Below, piece after piece: positions 7,075 to 14,705 of a stretch of DNA of 33,572 nt (the first letter of the stretch is position 1; every line of letters starts with the position of its first letter). The DNA is from an uncultured Eggerthellaceae bacterium (GTDB taxonomy: Bacteria; Actinomycetota; Coriobacteriia; Coriobacteriales; Eggerthellaceae), in the NCBI GenBank assembly GCA_910588205.1, contig CAJUQK010000024.1, positions 1 through 33,572 of the forward strand, in the 5' to 3' direction. The translations under genes and the position numbers were made by a program. The notes under the pieces are model-generated. The model made no database searches, was not told where the DNA came from, and saw only the letters and a program-made list of their open reading frames with translations.

Positions 7075-9165
7075 TTAGGCGTAGAACAGTATCTCGTTGT
7101 AGGTGGGCACGGGCCACTGTTCACGCGCAACGATGATCTCCATGGCATCCACCGCATCACGCAGGTCATCCATGACCGGGATGATCTGATGGGCGTTCAT
7201 GTTCGCGCGCTCCTGCTGGTCCGCTACCTCCAGAGAAGCATAATGCAGCTCATGTAGGCGGGAGAGCAATTCGTTGATCTTCGCTGCGCCGTCTACCAGT
7301 GTCTTGAGCTTCTTCTCCTGCGGCTCTACGGGTGCATCGGGGAGCATCTGCTTGATCTTCCAGGTATTCTCCGCTATCTCCGCAGCGAAGCGGTTGATGG
7401 CGGGGAGGTAATCCCTCCGCACGAGGCGCTTCATGGTGCGGATCTCTATGTTCATGGTCTTGTTGTACTTCTCCAGCTTGACCTCGTAGCGGCTGCGGAC
7501 CTCAGCCTCATCCAGCACATTGAATTCGCTGAACAGGTCGATGGACTTCTGGTCTACCAGGCAGGGCAGCGCATCAGCGGTGGTCCGATGGTCAGCCAAA
7601 CCGCGACGATGAGCCTCCTCCGGCCATTCATCAGAGTAGCCATCGCCGTTGAAGATGATGCGCTGATGGTCACGCAGCGTGCGCTTCACGTAAGCGAGGG
7701 CCGCGCTGCGGAACCCATCTTCGCCCACACCTTCCATCTCATCAGCGAATTTCTTCAAGGATCTTGCCATGGCCGTGTTCAACACCATGTTCGCATCCGA
7801 GAGGTTCTGCTCTGAGCCGGGCATGCGGAACTCGAACTTGTTGCCCGTGAAGGCGAAGGGACTGGTGCGATTGCGGTCAGAGTTGTCCTGGAGGAAGTTC
7901 GGCAGCTCAGCCACGCCCAGATCCATCTCCGTGGGCCCATGAGAGGTGTAATCCTTATCCTGGATGAGCGCGTCCACGACCTGGCCCAGGTCATCACCCA
8001 AGAACATGGATACGATAGCTGGAGGAGCCTCATTGGCCCCAAGGCGGTGATCATTGCCCGCCGATGCCGCCGTCATGCGCAAAAGCTCCTGGTAGTCATC
8101 CACAGCCTGGATGACCCCTGCTAGGAACACCAGGAAGCGCAGATTCGACATGGGATGATCCCCCGGCTCCAGCAGGTTCTTGCCATCGGCAGCCAGAGAC
8201 CAGTTGTTGTGCTTGCCCGAGCCGTTGATGTGCTCGAAGGGCTTCTCATGCTCCAAGCACACGAGGTTGTAGTGGCTGGCCAGCAGACGCATCTCTTCCA
8301 TGGTGAGCAGGTTCTGGTCGATGGCGCGGTTCGCATTGGCGAAAAGCGGCGCGAGCTCATGTTGGCAGGGTGCCACTTCGTTATGCTTCGTCTTCGCCGG
8401 AACCCCGAGCTTCCAGAGCTCGTCATCCAGCTCCTTCATGAAGTTGTTCACAGTGGGACGGATGGCACCGAAGTAGTGATCCTCGAGCTCTTGGCCTTTG
8501 CAAGGCGCGTAACCGAAGAGCGTGCGGCCAGTGAGCATGAGGTCCAGGCGCTTCTTGTAATCATCCTCGGAGATCAGGAAATACTCTTGTTCAGCACCCA
8601 CGGTGGCCACCACCCGCTGATGCGGCTCCCCGAAGAGTGCCAGCACGCGGTTCGCCTGCTCGTGGACTGCGCGCATGGAGCGAAGTAGGGGTGTTTTCTT
8701 ATCCAGTGCCTCACCGTTGTAGGAGCAGAAAGCCGTGGGAATGCAAAGCACCTCGTCTTTGATGAAGGCGAAGGAGGTGGGATCCCAAGCAGTGTAGCCG
8801 CGGGCTTCGAAGGTGGCACGCAGACCGCCTGAGGGGAAGCTGGAAGCATCCGGCTCTCCCTGGATGAGCTCTTTGCCCGAGAAGGACATGATGGCATGAC
8901 CGTCATCGATGGGATCGATGAAGCTGTCATGCTTCTCAGAGGTGATGCCGGAGAGCGGCTGGAACCAGTGGGTGTAATGGGTGGCCCCTTCTTCGATGGC
9001 CCATTCCTTCATGGCGTGGGCCACCACGTTCGCTACCTCTATATCCAGCGGCTCACCCTCTTTGATAGTGCGCATGAGCTGCTTGTACGTGGCTGAGGGC
9101 AGGCGCTCCTGCATGGTATGCTCGTCGAACACCAGCTTGCCGTAAATCTCTTGTACCTTCGCCAT
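7075..9165 (-). CDS. glnN: Glutamine synthetase, type III
   Basis: ATP-dependent ligation of ammonia to glutamate. At 696 aa it has the length of GSIII, much longer than GSI (about 450). GSIII landmarks are THWFQP (65-70), the metal/glutamate motif GAEQEYF (190-196), HNEVAP (261-266) and NGSGKHNNWS (314-323). ATG 9165 has AAGGAG 8 nt upstream. The gene begins 27 nt after the PurF-like gene on the same strand, so the two are probably co-transcribed, linking glutamine production to purine synthesis. No PII gene or GlnR-type site was recognised nearby. The weak hairpin at 6973-6992 lies downstream. Confidence 0.96.
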   Translation of the reverse strand: MAKVQEIYGKLVFDEHTMQERLPSATYKQLMRTIKEGEPLDIEVANVVAHAMKEWAIEEGATHYTHWFQPLSGITSEKHDSFIDPIDDGHAIMSFSGKELIQGEPDASSFPSGGLRATFEARGYTAWDPTSFAFIKDEVLCIPTAFCSYNGEALDKKTPLLRSMRAVHEQANRVLALFGEPHQRVVATVGAEQEYFLISEDDYKKRLDLMLTGRTLFGYAPCKGQELEDHYFGAIRPTVNNFMKELDDELWKLGVPAKTKHNEVAPCQHELAPLFANANRAIDQNLLTMEEMRLLASHYNLVCLEHEKPFEHINGSGKHNNWSLAADGKNLLEPGDHPMSNLRFLVFLAGVIQAVDDYQELLRMTAASAGNDHRLGANEAPPAIVSMFLGDDLGQVVDALIQDKDYTSHGPTEMDLGVAELPNFLQDNSDRNRTSPFAFTGNKFEFRMPGSEQNLSDANMVLNTAMARSLKKFADEMEGVGEDGFRSAALAYVKRTLRDHQRIIFNGDGYSDEWPEEAHRRGLADHRTTADALPCLVDQKSIDLFSEFNVLDEAEVRSRYEVKLEKYNKTMNIEIRTMKRLVRRDYLPAINRFAAEIAENTWKIKQMLPDAPVEPQEKKLKTLVDGAAKINELLSRLHELHYASLEVADQQERANMNAHQIIPVMDDLRDAVDAMEIIVAREQWPVPTYNEILFYA

Positions 9166-9192
9166 GGTTCCCGCTCCTTGCCCGTTCTTCGC

Positions 9193-10617
9193 CTATTCCT
9201 TGCCCGTCCAACAATACGTGCAGACCTTTTCCGGATCTATGCCGATGGCCTCCAGCATGCCTGTCAGAGATTGGTACCCCAGCGAATCGAAGCCCAGCTG
9301 CTCACAAATGGTCTTGAGCATGCAACGACCTCGCTCAGTGGTGTTGTCTGCATACTCGCTCAGGTGCTCTATCCCGCCAGCGCCCTCCAGCTGATCGATC
9401 ACCCTTCGTGCGATGAGGTCCATCTCAGACTTGCTGGAAGAGAAGCTGAGGTACTTGCAGGAATACATGATGGGTGGGCAGGCGCTTCGCATGTGGACTT
9501 CCTGCGCGCCGCAACCGTAGAGGAACTCCACCGTTTCCCGCAGCTGAGTGCCCCGAACGATGGAATCGTCCACGAACAGGAGCTTCTTATCGCGGATGAG
9601 CTCCGGGATATGGATCTGCTTCATCTTCGCTACGCGATTGCGCACTTCTTGGTTGGTGGGCATGAAGGAGCGCGCCCAGGTGGGGGTGTACTTGATGAAG
9701 GGTCGCGCGAAGGGCTGGCCGCTCTCCGTGGAGTAGCCGATGGCATGGGGGACGCCAGAATCCGGCACGCCTGCAACGTAGTCAACCGGGGGCATGAGCC
9801 CTGCCGCCCGTTCATCGCGGGCCATGATGGCGCCATTCTTGTAGCGCATGCACTCGACATTGACGCCTTCATAGTTGGAGTTGGGGTAGCCGTAATAGAC
9901 CCAAAGGAACGCGCAGATCTGCATGCGGTCTCCTGCGGGTGCCAGGGTGTCGAAGCCGTTCGCATCCACACGGACGATCTCACCAGGCCCCAGCTCATAG
10001 GCATCCACGAACCCCAGCTTGTGATAGGCGAAGGATTCGAAGGAGATGCAGTACCCATCCTCTTTCTGACCGATGAGCACCGGCAAGCGCCCCACAGAAT
10101 CCCGTGCGGCGATGATGTCCCCTTCGCGAGTCATGATGAGCAGCGTGAGGGAGCCTTCTATCTTCTCTTGAGCATGCTTGATGCCCGAGACGAAATCCTC
10201 TTTCTGATTGATGAGGGCCGCCACCAATTCCGTACCGTTCACCTTGCCCGAGCTCATGGCCATGAACTGGTTCTCGCCATCAGCGAAGAACTCATCCACC
10301 AGGAGCTCTGCATTGTTGATAGCCCCTACCGTGGTGATGGCGAAGGTGCCCAAGTGAGACCGAACAAGGAGCGGCTGGGGGTCAGTGTCTGAGATGCAGC
10401 CGATACCGGAGGTCCCATGGAACTTCGGCAGGTCATCTTCGAACCGTGAGCGGAAAGGGGTATTCTCGATGGAGTGGATCTCCTTCTGGAAGCCGTCTTC
10501 CTTGTCAACGAAGACCATGCCTCCGCGCCGCGTGCCCAGATGGGAGTGGTAATCCACCCCGAAGAAGACATCCAGCACCACGTCGTTATGCGAAACCGCC
10601 CCGAAGAATCCGCCCAT
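9193..10617 (-). CDS. PurF-like amidophosphoribosyltransferase lacking the N-terminal Cys
   Basis: PurF makes phosphoribosylamine from PRPP and an amino group, the first step of purine synthesis. The C-terminal phosphoribosyltransferase domain is intact, with the PRPP motif VDDSIVRGT at 349-357 of 474 aa. The N-terminal Ntn-glutaminase domain is aberrant: the protein starts MGGFFGAV, with Gly where the catalytic Cys should be exposed. The usual HNG and RY-type glutamine-site segments read as TTVGAINN and CISDTD. The start at 10617 has AAGGAGG 4-5 nt upstream; the open frame extends 18 codons further, but these contain no Cys and no ribosome site. It probably uses free ammonia or a partner, or has a different amino acceptor. 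glnN follows 27 nt later. I recall similar MGGFFG-starting proteins in other anaerobes, unverified. Confidence 0.8.
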   Translation of the reverse strand: MGGFFGAVSHNDVVLDVFFGVDYHSHLGTRRGGMVFVDKEDGFQKEIHSIENTPFRSRFEDDLPKFHGTSGIGCISDTDPQPLLVRSHLGTFAITTVGAINNAELLVDEFFADGENQFMAMSSGKVNGTELVAALINQKEDFVSGIKHAQEKIEGSLTLLIMTREGDIIAARDSVGRLPVLIGQKEDGYCISFESFAYHKLGFVDAYELGPGEIVRVDANGFDTLAPAGDRMQICAFLWVYYGYPNSNYEGVNVECMRYKNGAIMARDERAAGLMPPVDYVAGVPDSGVPHAIGYSTESGQPFARPFIKYTPTWARSFMPTNQEVRNRVAKMKQIHIPELIRDKKLLFVDDSIVRGTQLRETVEFLYGCGAQEVHMRSACPPIMYSCKYLSFSSSKSEMDLIARRVIDQLEGAGGIEHLSEYADNTTERGRCMLKTICEQLGFDSLGYQSLTGMLEAIGIDPEKVCTYCWTGKE

Positions 10618-10653
10618 TGCTCCTCCTTGGTGAACAGCGGATGGTACGGGGGC

Positions 10654-10659
10654 AGTATA
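10654..10659 (-). promoter_or_regulatory. -10 box for the purF-like/glnN unit
   Basis: TATACT on the minus strand, 37 bases before the PurF-like ATG. No convincing -35 is seen. It lies in the 75-bp gap after the methyltransferase gene. Confidence 0.45.
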
Positions 10660-10692
10660 ACGCTGTTTCATTGATCTCTTGTTACGCTTGGA

Positions 10693-11556
10693 TCAGATGC
10701 GCAGCTGCCAGAAGGCGATGGCGGCAGCCGTAGCCACGTTCAAGCTATCAACGCCGTGCTGCATGGGGATCTTCACTACATAGTCTGCTGCATTGATGGT
10801 GGCCGAAGAAAGCCCTTCACCTTCGGTGCCTACCACGATAGCCAGCTTCGGCTCCGCGAGCAGGCGCTCATCGGCCAAGGAAAGCGCATCGTCCGTCAGA
10901 GCCATGGCCGCCACCTTGAATCCTGTCTCCCGTAGAAGCAGCATGCCCGTACGCGTCCAGCCACCTTGCCGCTCTACGTTCCCGTACGCTCCTTTGCCTG
11001 AGGCCCCTTCACCGACGTAAGTCCAGGGAACCTGGAATACCCCGCCCATGGACACGCGCACGGCACGCCGATAGAACGGGTCGTAGCAACCGGGCGTGAC
11101 GAAAACAGCATCAAGGCCCAAAGCCGCAGCGGACCGGAAGATGGCTCCTACATTGGTGAAGTTGGTGATGTCCTCAAGCACCGCCACGCGTCGGGCATGG
11201 GATAGCAGCACTTCCGGCTGCGACAGCGCTGGACGGCGGAAAGCAGCCAGTGCACCGTGGGCCAGCTTGAAGCCCGCGAGCTGCTCAAGCTCAGCTTCAG
11301 GCAGCACGAAGAGAGGGATATCCGGCCATGTCTGCTCCAGACGCTGAATCAGGCTTGAGATGCCTTCTGCCAGTCGGGTGCTCGTGAGCAGGGAGAGCGG
11401 CTCCAGCCCCGCATCCAACCCGCGACCGATCACCTTCGCGGATTCTGCGATGAGGATGCCCTGTTCCGGCTCCAGCTTGTTGCGCATCTGCACATCCGTC
11501 AGCCGCGCATAGGCATCCAAGCGGGGATCCTCAAGGGTGTCGATCTGTTCCATCAT
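10693..11556 (-). CDS. TrmH (SpoU) family RNA 2'-O-methyltransferase
   Basis: SAM-dependent ribose methyltransferase of the knotted SPOUT fold acting on rRNA or tRNA. All three SpoU motifs are present: NFTNVGAIFRSAAALG (132-147, with R141), VVGTEGEGLS (241-250) and IPMQHGVDSLNVATA (263-277). A roughly 115-residue N-terminal RNA-binding domain precedes them. The frame offers ATG at 11565 and a tandem ATGATG at 11556. I chose 11556 (287 aa) because TACAAT at 11564-11569 would place transcription start there, and no ribosome site exists for either. If the gene is co-transcribed from further upstream, 11565 (290 aa) is possible. Target nucleotide unknown. A strong terminator separates it from rpsI. 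Confidence 0.85.
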   Translation of the reverse strand: MMEQIDTLEDPRLDAYARLTDVQMRNKLEPEQGILIAESAKVIGRGLDAGLEPLSLLTSTRLAEGISSLIQRLEQTWPDIPLFVLPEAELEQLAGFKLAHGALAAFRRPALSQPEVLLSHARRVAVLEDITNFTNVGAIFRSAAALGLDAVFVTPGCYDPFYRRAVRVSMGGVFQVPWTYVGEGASGKGAYGNVERQGGWTRTGMLLLRETGFKVAAMALTDDALSLADERLLAEPKLAIVVGTEGEGLSSATINAADYVVKIPMQHGVDSLNVATAAAIAFWQLRI

Positions 11557-11563
11557 AGCTGGC

Positions 11564-11569
11564 ATTGTA
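11564..11569 (-). promoter_or_regulatory. -10 box giving a leaderless methyltransferase mRNA
   Basis: TACAAT on the minus strand, with the ATG at 11556 starting 8 bases after the box, about where transcription should begin. It lies between the rpsI terminator and the gene. The -35 is not recognisable. Confidence 0.4.
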
Positions 11570-11583
11570 TGGCATATTGACGT

Positions 11584-11613
11584 AAAAGAACCGCCTCCCG
11601 AAGGAGGCGGTTC
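11584..11613 (-). terminator. Intrinsic terminator of rplM-rpsI
   Basis: On the minus strand GAACCGCCTCC pairs over 11 bp with GGAGGCGGTTC around a TTCG tetraloop (11588-11613), followed by TTTT (11584-11587). It starts 23 bases after the rpsI stop. Confidence 0.92.
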
Positions 11614-11636
11614 GCAAAAACCCTCTGTAGCAAGCT

Positions 11637-12047
11637 TTAGCGCTTGGAGAACTGCGGGCGCTTGCGAGCTTTCTTCAGGCCGTACTTCTTGCGCTCCACC
11701 ATACGGGAGTCACGCGTGAGGTACCCTGCCTTCTTCAGCTCATCGCGATATTCGCCAGCCTCCAGCAGCGCCCGGGCAATACCCAGGCGAAGGGCGCCAG
11801 CCTGACCGGTGGTGCCACCGCCATCGATGCGAGCCTTTACATCGAAGTGATCCACCGTATCCGTCACCTTGAACGGAGTGAGCGCACTTGCCAGCAGACC
11901 TGCGCGGGTGAAGTATTCATTGCCGTCACGGCCGTTGATGGTCACCTTGCCGGTACCCGGAACCAGACGGACGCGGGCCACAGCCGTCTTGCGGCGGCCG
12001 GTGCCGTAATACAGGGCCTCAGTCTTGGGCTTCTTCGCATCTGCCAT
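11637..12047 (-). CDS. rpsI: 30S ribosomal protein S9
   Basis: S9 binds the 3' domain of 16S rRNA, and its basic tail reaches the P-site tRNA. The 136-aa protein has the family landmarks YYGTGRRKTAVARVRL (13-28), the GQAGALRLGIARAL segment and the invariant basic C-terminus ending KKARKRPQFSKR. It follows rplM with a 4-nt gap, the conserved L13-S9 order. The ribosome site is GGGAGCGTAGGAAC overlapping the end of rplM. A strong terminator follows. Confidence 0.98.
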   Translation of the reverse strand: MADAKKPKTEALYYGTGRRKTAVARVRLVPGTGKVTINGRDGNEYFTRAGLLASALTPFKVTDTVDHFDVKARIDGGGTTGQAGALRLGIARALLEAGEYRDELKKAGYLTRDSRMVERKKYGLKKARKRPQFSKR

Positions 12048-12051
12048 GTTC

Positions 12052-12486
12052 CTACGCTCCCATCTCTAGCTTCTGCGGATTCTGCGCGGTGTGCGGATGA
12101 TCAGGACCCGCGTACACCTTGAGCTTCTTACCCTGGGCACGGCCGAGGGTGGTCTTGGGCAGCATACCCGACACGGCGTGTTCGATCACGCGCTCCGGGT
12201 GCTTAGCCATGGCCTCCTCGAAGGTCTCAGACTTGAGACCGCCCGGGAATCCGCTGTGACGGAAGTACTCCTTGCTAAGAGCCTTGTTGCCAGTCACCTT
12301 GATCTTGTCAGCATTGACGACGATGACGAAGTCACCCACGTCAACATGAGGGGTGTACTGGGGCTTGGTCTTCCCGCGAAGGATCTGCGCAGCCTTGGAC
12401 GCAACACGGCCGAGGACCTGGTCCTCAGCGTCGATCACGTACCACTTGCGCTCGACTTCGCCTGCCTTTGCATGGTAAGTCTTCAT
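12052..12486 (-). CDS. rplM: 50S ribosomal protein L13
   Basis: Early-assembling 23S rRNA-binding protein, 144 aa. It has the typical start MKTYHAKAGEVERKWYVIDA, the GRVASKAAQILRGK segment (27-40) and the terminal GPDHPHTAQNP region. ATG 12486 has AAAGGGA 4-5 nt upstream. It is the first gene of the rplM-rpsI unit and sits behind a structured leader of about 205 nt that may mediate feedback by L13 or S9. L13 regulates its own operon through the leader in other bacteria (established for E. coli). Nothing unusual in the protein. Confidence 0.98.
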   Translation of the reverse strand: MKTYHAKAGEVERKWYVIDAEDQVLGRVASKAAQILRGKTKPQYTPHVDVGDFVIVVNADKIKVTGNKALSKEYFRHSGFPGGLKSETFEEAMAKHPERVIEHAVSGMLPKTTLGRAQGKKLKVYAGPDHPHTAQNPQKLEMGA

Positions 12487-12574
12487 TCTTTCCCTTTCTT
12501 GTGCCCGTCAACGTCAGCTGAAGCGCCCTACCCCGCGTTGCCGCCGGTAGGCCCAACGTATCTGTGCGTGTCAG

Positions 12575-12686
12575 TTTCAAAAGTGCGAACATGCTGCGCT
12601 GGTTGGGTTCCTACGCCAACCTGCCGGTCTTGGTCTGGACACCAAAGCCTTGCAGTGCGCCCTGTTCGCTTACGGGGCTTTTGAAA
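12575..12686 (-). promoter_or_regulatory. Structured 5' leader of rplM-rpsI (candidate ribosomal-protein leader)
   Basis: In the 5' untranslated RNA, a long-range stem joins TTTCAAAAG (rc of 12678-12686) to CTTTTGAAA (rc of 12575-12583), 9 of 9 pairs. A second stem joins GCGAACA (rc of 12663-12669) to TGTTCGC (rc of 12585-12591), 7 of 7. Inside are two local hairpins: CTTTGGT/ACCAAG (12629-12647) and GGTTGG/CCAACC (12601-12621). This multi-branched shape is typical of ribosomal-protein autoregulatory leaders. I cannot match it to a named family. Confidence 0.6.
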
Positions 12687-12697
12687 GCAACCGTTGA

Positions 12698-12703
12698 ATT
12701 GTA
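12698..12703 (-). promoter_or_regulatory. -10 box for rplM-rpsI
   Basis: TACAAT on the minus strand, placing transcription start near 12691 just before the long-range stem of the leader. A stretch of eight T on the minus strand (about 12728-12735) lies upstream after the CmpB-type gene's neighbourhood, without a good hairpin. Confidence 0.5.
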
Positions 12704-12752
12704 ATGCAATCCCGCCGATATGGCACGAAAAAAAATCCAGGATATGACTCCC

Positions 12753-14012
12753 TTACACCTTGCCGCCACGGACAGCATCGCCTGGATGGAGCGTCATGGA
12801 TTGGAAGCGGTCTTCCATGAAGGTGTTGTCGAAATGATCAGCATAGAAATGCTGGATGGGCGTTACCACCGGATCATTCGACAGGCGCTCGTACCAGCAA
12901 TCATAGGCCTGGAGCGACATCACGCAATCCACCACCATGAAGAGAGCTGCCACCATCGTGACCCCATAGCGCCAGTTCCAGGGGATGAGATTCACCAGCT
13001 TCAGCATGAGCGGCAACAGCAGCTTGATCCAGAGAACCCCCAGAAGGCCCCAGCAGCCCATGGCCCAACCGCACGTGCGCCCACCGATGGAGAGCCATTG
13101 GCCCGTGTAGTCCCAGGCAACCGCTCCGAAGGTGTACTGCATGAAAACGCTCACGAAGTATTCGAAGGCACCGCCGATGACAGCGCTTACAAAGAAGATC
13201 AGGATGATGTTCGACTTATAGAATCGGTTCAGGAAGAGCGTCATGAGCACGGCCCCGCAGCCGTAGATGGGAGAGAATGGCCCGAACAAGAGTCCCGCGC
13301 GGTCCTGCCACTGCCCCGGATCCACCACCAGCACATGGACGATGGTCTCCATGCCGTCTCCCAGCAGGCTTGCCACCACGAAGATCCAGAACAGGTTGAA
13401 GAAATTCAGTTCGATATACCCCTTGCCTGAAGCATCGCGCCCCAACGTTCCCTCTTCTTGTTCTTCTCGAAGCTCTGAATCATGAAGGATGCGCTGAAGT
13501 TGCCGTTCCTGGCGCAAGGAAGGATCAAGGTACACCTGAAAGGCCACGAGCAAGACGAACAGGCCGATATAGATGCCCAACCGCAAGCTGACCCCCAACA
13601 GCATGAGGGAGCAGACGGCACCCAAGAGCAAGAGGACATAGACCCCGTAGATGACCAGCGCAGCATAGCGCCGCTGATTGCGGAGCAAGCGGATGCCGAA
13701 TACAGCGAAGGCTATGGCCAGAAGCCCGATGACCCCAAGCTGCAAGAAGGTGACCACCGTGGTTGAGAGGCCGTAATCCTTCATACCGCCGCTGCCGAAG
13801 AGCTGCACGGCTCCAATAGAGGCTAGCACCACCTCATAGATGGCGAAGGCAGCGCCAATGATGCAAAGCACACCGAACACCTTCATGCCCACCGGGAGCC
13901 TCTGAGCGTCTACCGGCGCTGACAGCATGCGCTTATACCAGCTGAGAGCATGGTCTTCCCGCAGATCCTCCTTGAGGGCAGCGGGCTCTTCTATGGAGTC
14001 ACGTTTCCTCAT
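12753..14012 (-). CDS. CmpB-like membrane protein (putative ABC transporter permease family)
   Basis: Polytopic membrane protein of 419 aa in the family named putative ABC-transporter type IV (PF06541 by memory). The N-terminal half (segments about 43-68, 85-108, 117-160) is lineage specific. A charged cytoplasmic loop (163-200) follows. The conserved C-terminal half carries FNLFWIFVVASLLGD (205-219), GPFSPIYGCGA (244-254), FEYFVS (283-288) and WDYTGQW (300-306), then further helices to 370. No ATPase partner is adjacent, so a transport role is only a family label. It starts 9 nt after the HAD gene and is the last gene of the lysA-hom-HAD unit. No clear ribosome site; coupling is likely. Confidence 0.75.
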   Translation of the reverse strand: MRKRDSIEEPAALKEDLREDHALSWYKRMLSAPVDAQRLPVGMKVFGVLCIIGAAFAIYEVVLASIGAVQLFGSGGMKDYGLSTTVVTFLQLGVIGLLAIAFAVFGIRLLRNQRRYAALVIYGVYVLLLLGAVCSLMLLGVSLRLGIYIGLFVLLVAFQVYLDPSLRQERQLQRILHDSELREEQEEGTLGRDASGKGYIELNFFNLFWIFVVASLLGDGMETIVHVLVVDPGQWQDRAGLLFGPFSPIYGCGAVLMTLFLNRFYKSNIILIFFVSAVIGGAFEYFVSVFMQYTFGAVAWDYTGQWLSIGGRTCGWAMGCWGLLGVLWIKLLLPLMLKLVNLIPWNWRYGVTMVAALFMVVDCVMSLQAYDCWYERLSNDPVVTPIQHFYADHFDNTFMEDRFQSMTLHPGDAVRGGKV

Positions 14013-14021
14013 GGGAATAGA

Positions 14022-14678
14022 CTACCGGAAGTCTTGCGGGCTCACCTCAGCAAGGGACATCCGAAATACATCTGCAACCCGAGCGAGCGCCTCAGGGCTT
14101 CCCGCTGTCATGCTGTCGAAGACAGCCAGGGTGCGATAGCCTGCATCCTTCAGCGTGCATACAGCATAGAGCGCATCCTCTACGCCCCACGTACTTGCCC
14201 GATCAGTCCCCAACGCTTCGCGGGCCTTGTCATAGATGACCGGTTCGCGTTTAGAAGAGCCCACATCCTCGACCGAGAGGATGACCTCCATGGCATCAGC
14301 AAGTCCCGCCACCTCAAGACCGGTGCGCAAGAGCCCGGGTGGCGTGGATGAAGCCACCGCCATGGGCACTCCCGCCTTCGCCAGTGCGTTGACCAAGGTG
14401 ACCGCCCCGGGCTTCGGCTTGACCTCATGGCGGTAGAACGCGAACATCTCATCATGGATGAAGCCCATGACCTCTTCAGGAGAGGATCCCATGCCGAACC
14501 GTTGGTGCAAGAATACCCCGCACTCCGGTAGCGTGGACGCCGTCAGGCGGTCCTTATCAGCCTGAGAGAAGGTGACTCCGGCCCGCGCTGCCAGGCGGTC
14601 ATCCAGGGAGTGCCACATGCCCATGGAGTCAAGGAGCGTGCCATCGCAATCGAAGATGACGCCGAACGAATATGTCAT
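14022..14678 (-). CDS. HAD-superfamily phosphatase/phosphoglucomutase-like hydrolase
   Basis: Cytoplasmic 218-aa HAD hydrolase with a helical cap in the position of the beta-phosphoglucomutase/phosphoglycolate phosphatase group. Motif I is FDCDGT (D10 nucleophile, D12), motif II is ASST (S110/S111), motif III is K143 in SSKREP, and motif IV is VED (E167, D168). It lies 27 nt after hom and 9 nt before the membrane gene. The start at 14678 has GGGGA upstream. By position it might dephosphorylate an intermediate linked to lysine or homoserine metabolism, but this is speculation; HAD substrates cannot be read from sequence. Confidence 0.85.
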   Translation of the reverse strand: MTYSFGVIFDCDGTLLDSMGMWHSLDDRLAARAGVTFSQADKDRLTASTLPECGVFLHQRFGMGSSPEEVMGFIHDEMFAFYRHEVKPKPGAVTLVNALAKAGVPMAVASSTPPGLLRTGLEVAGLADAMEVILSVEDVGSSKREPVIYDKAREALGTDRASTWGVEDALYAVCTLKDAGYRTLAVFDSMTAGSPEALARVADVFRMSLAEVSPQDFR

Positions 14679-14705
14679 CTGAACCGTCCCCAGACACCAC
14701 GCGCT

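Noticed and set aside
10618..10671. 18-codon extension of the PurF-like protein that might hold a processed Cys
   Set aside because: No Cys is encoded there, no ribosome site precedes it and the -10 candidate lies within it.
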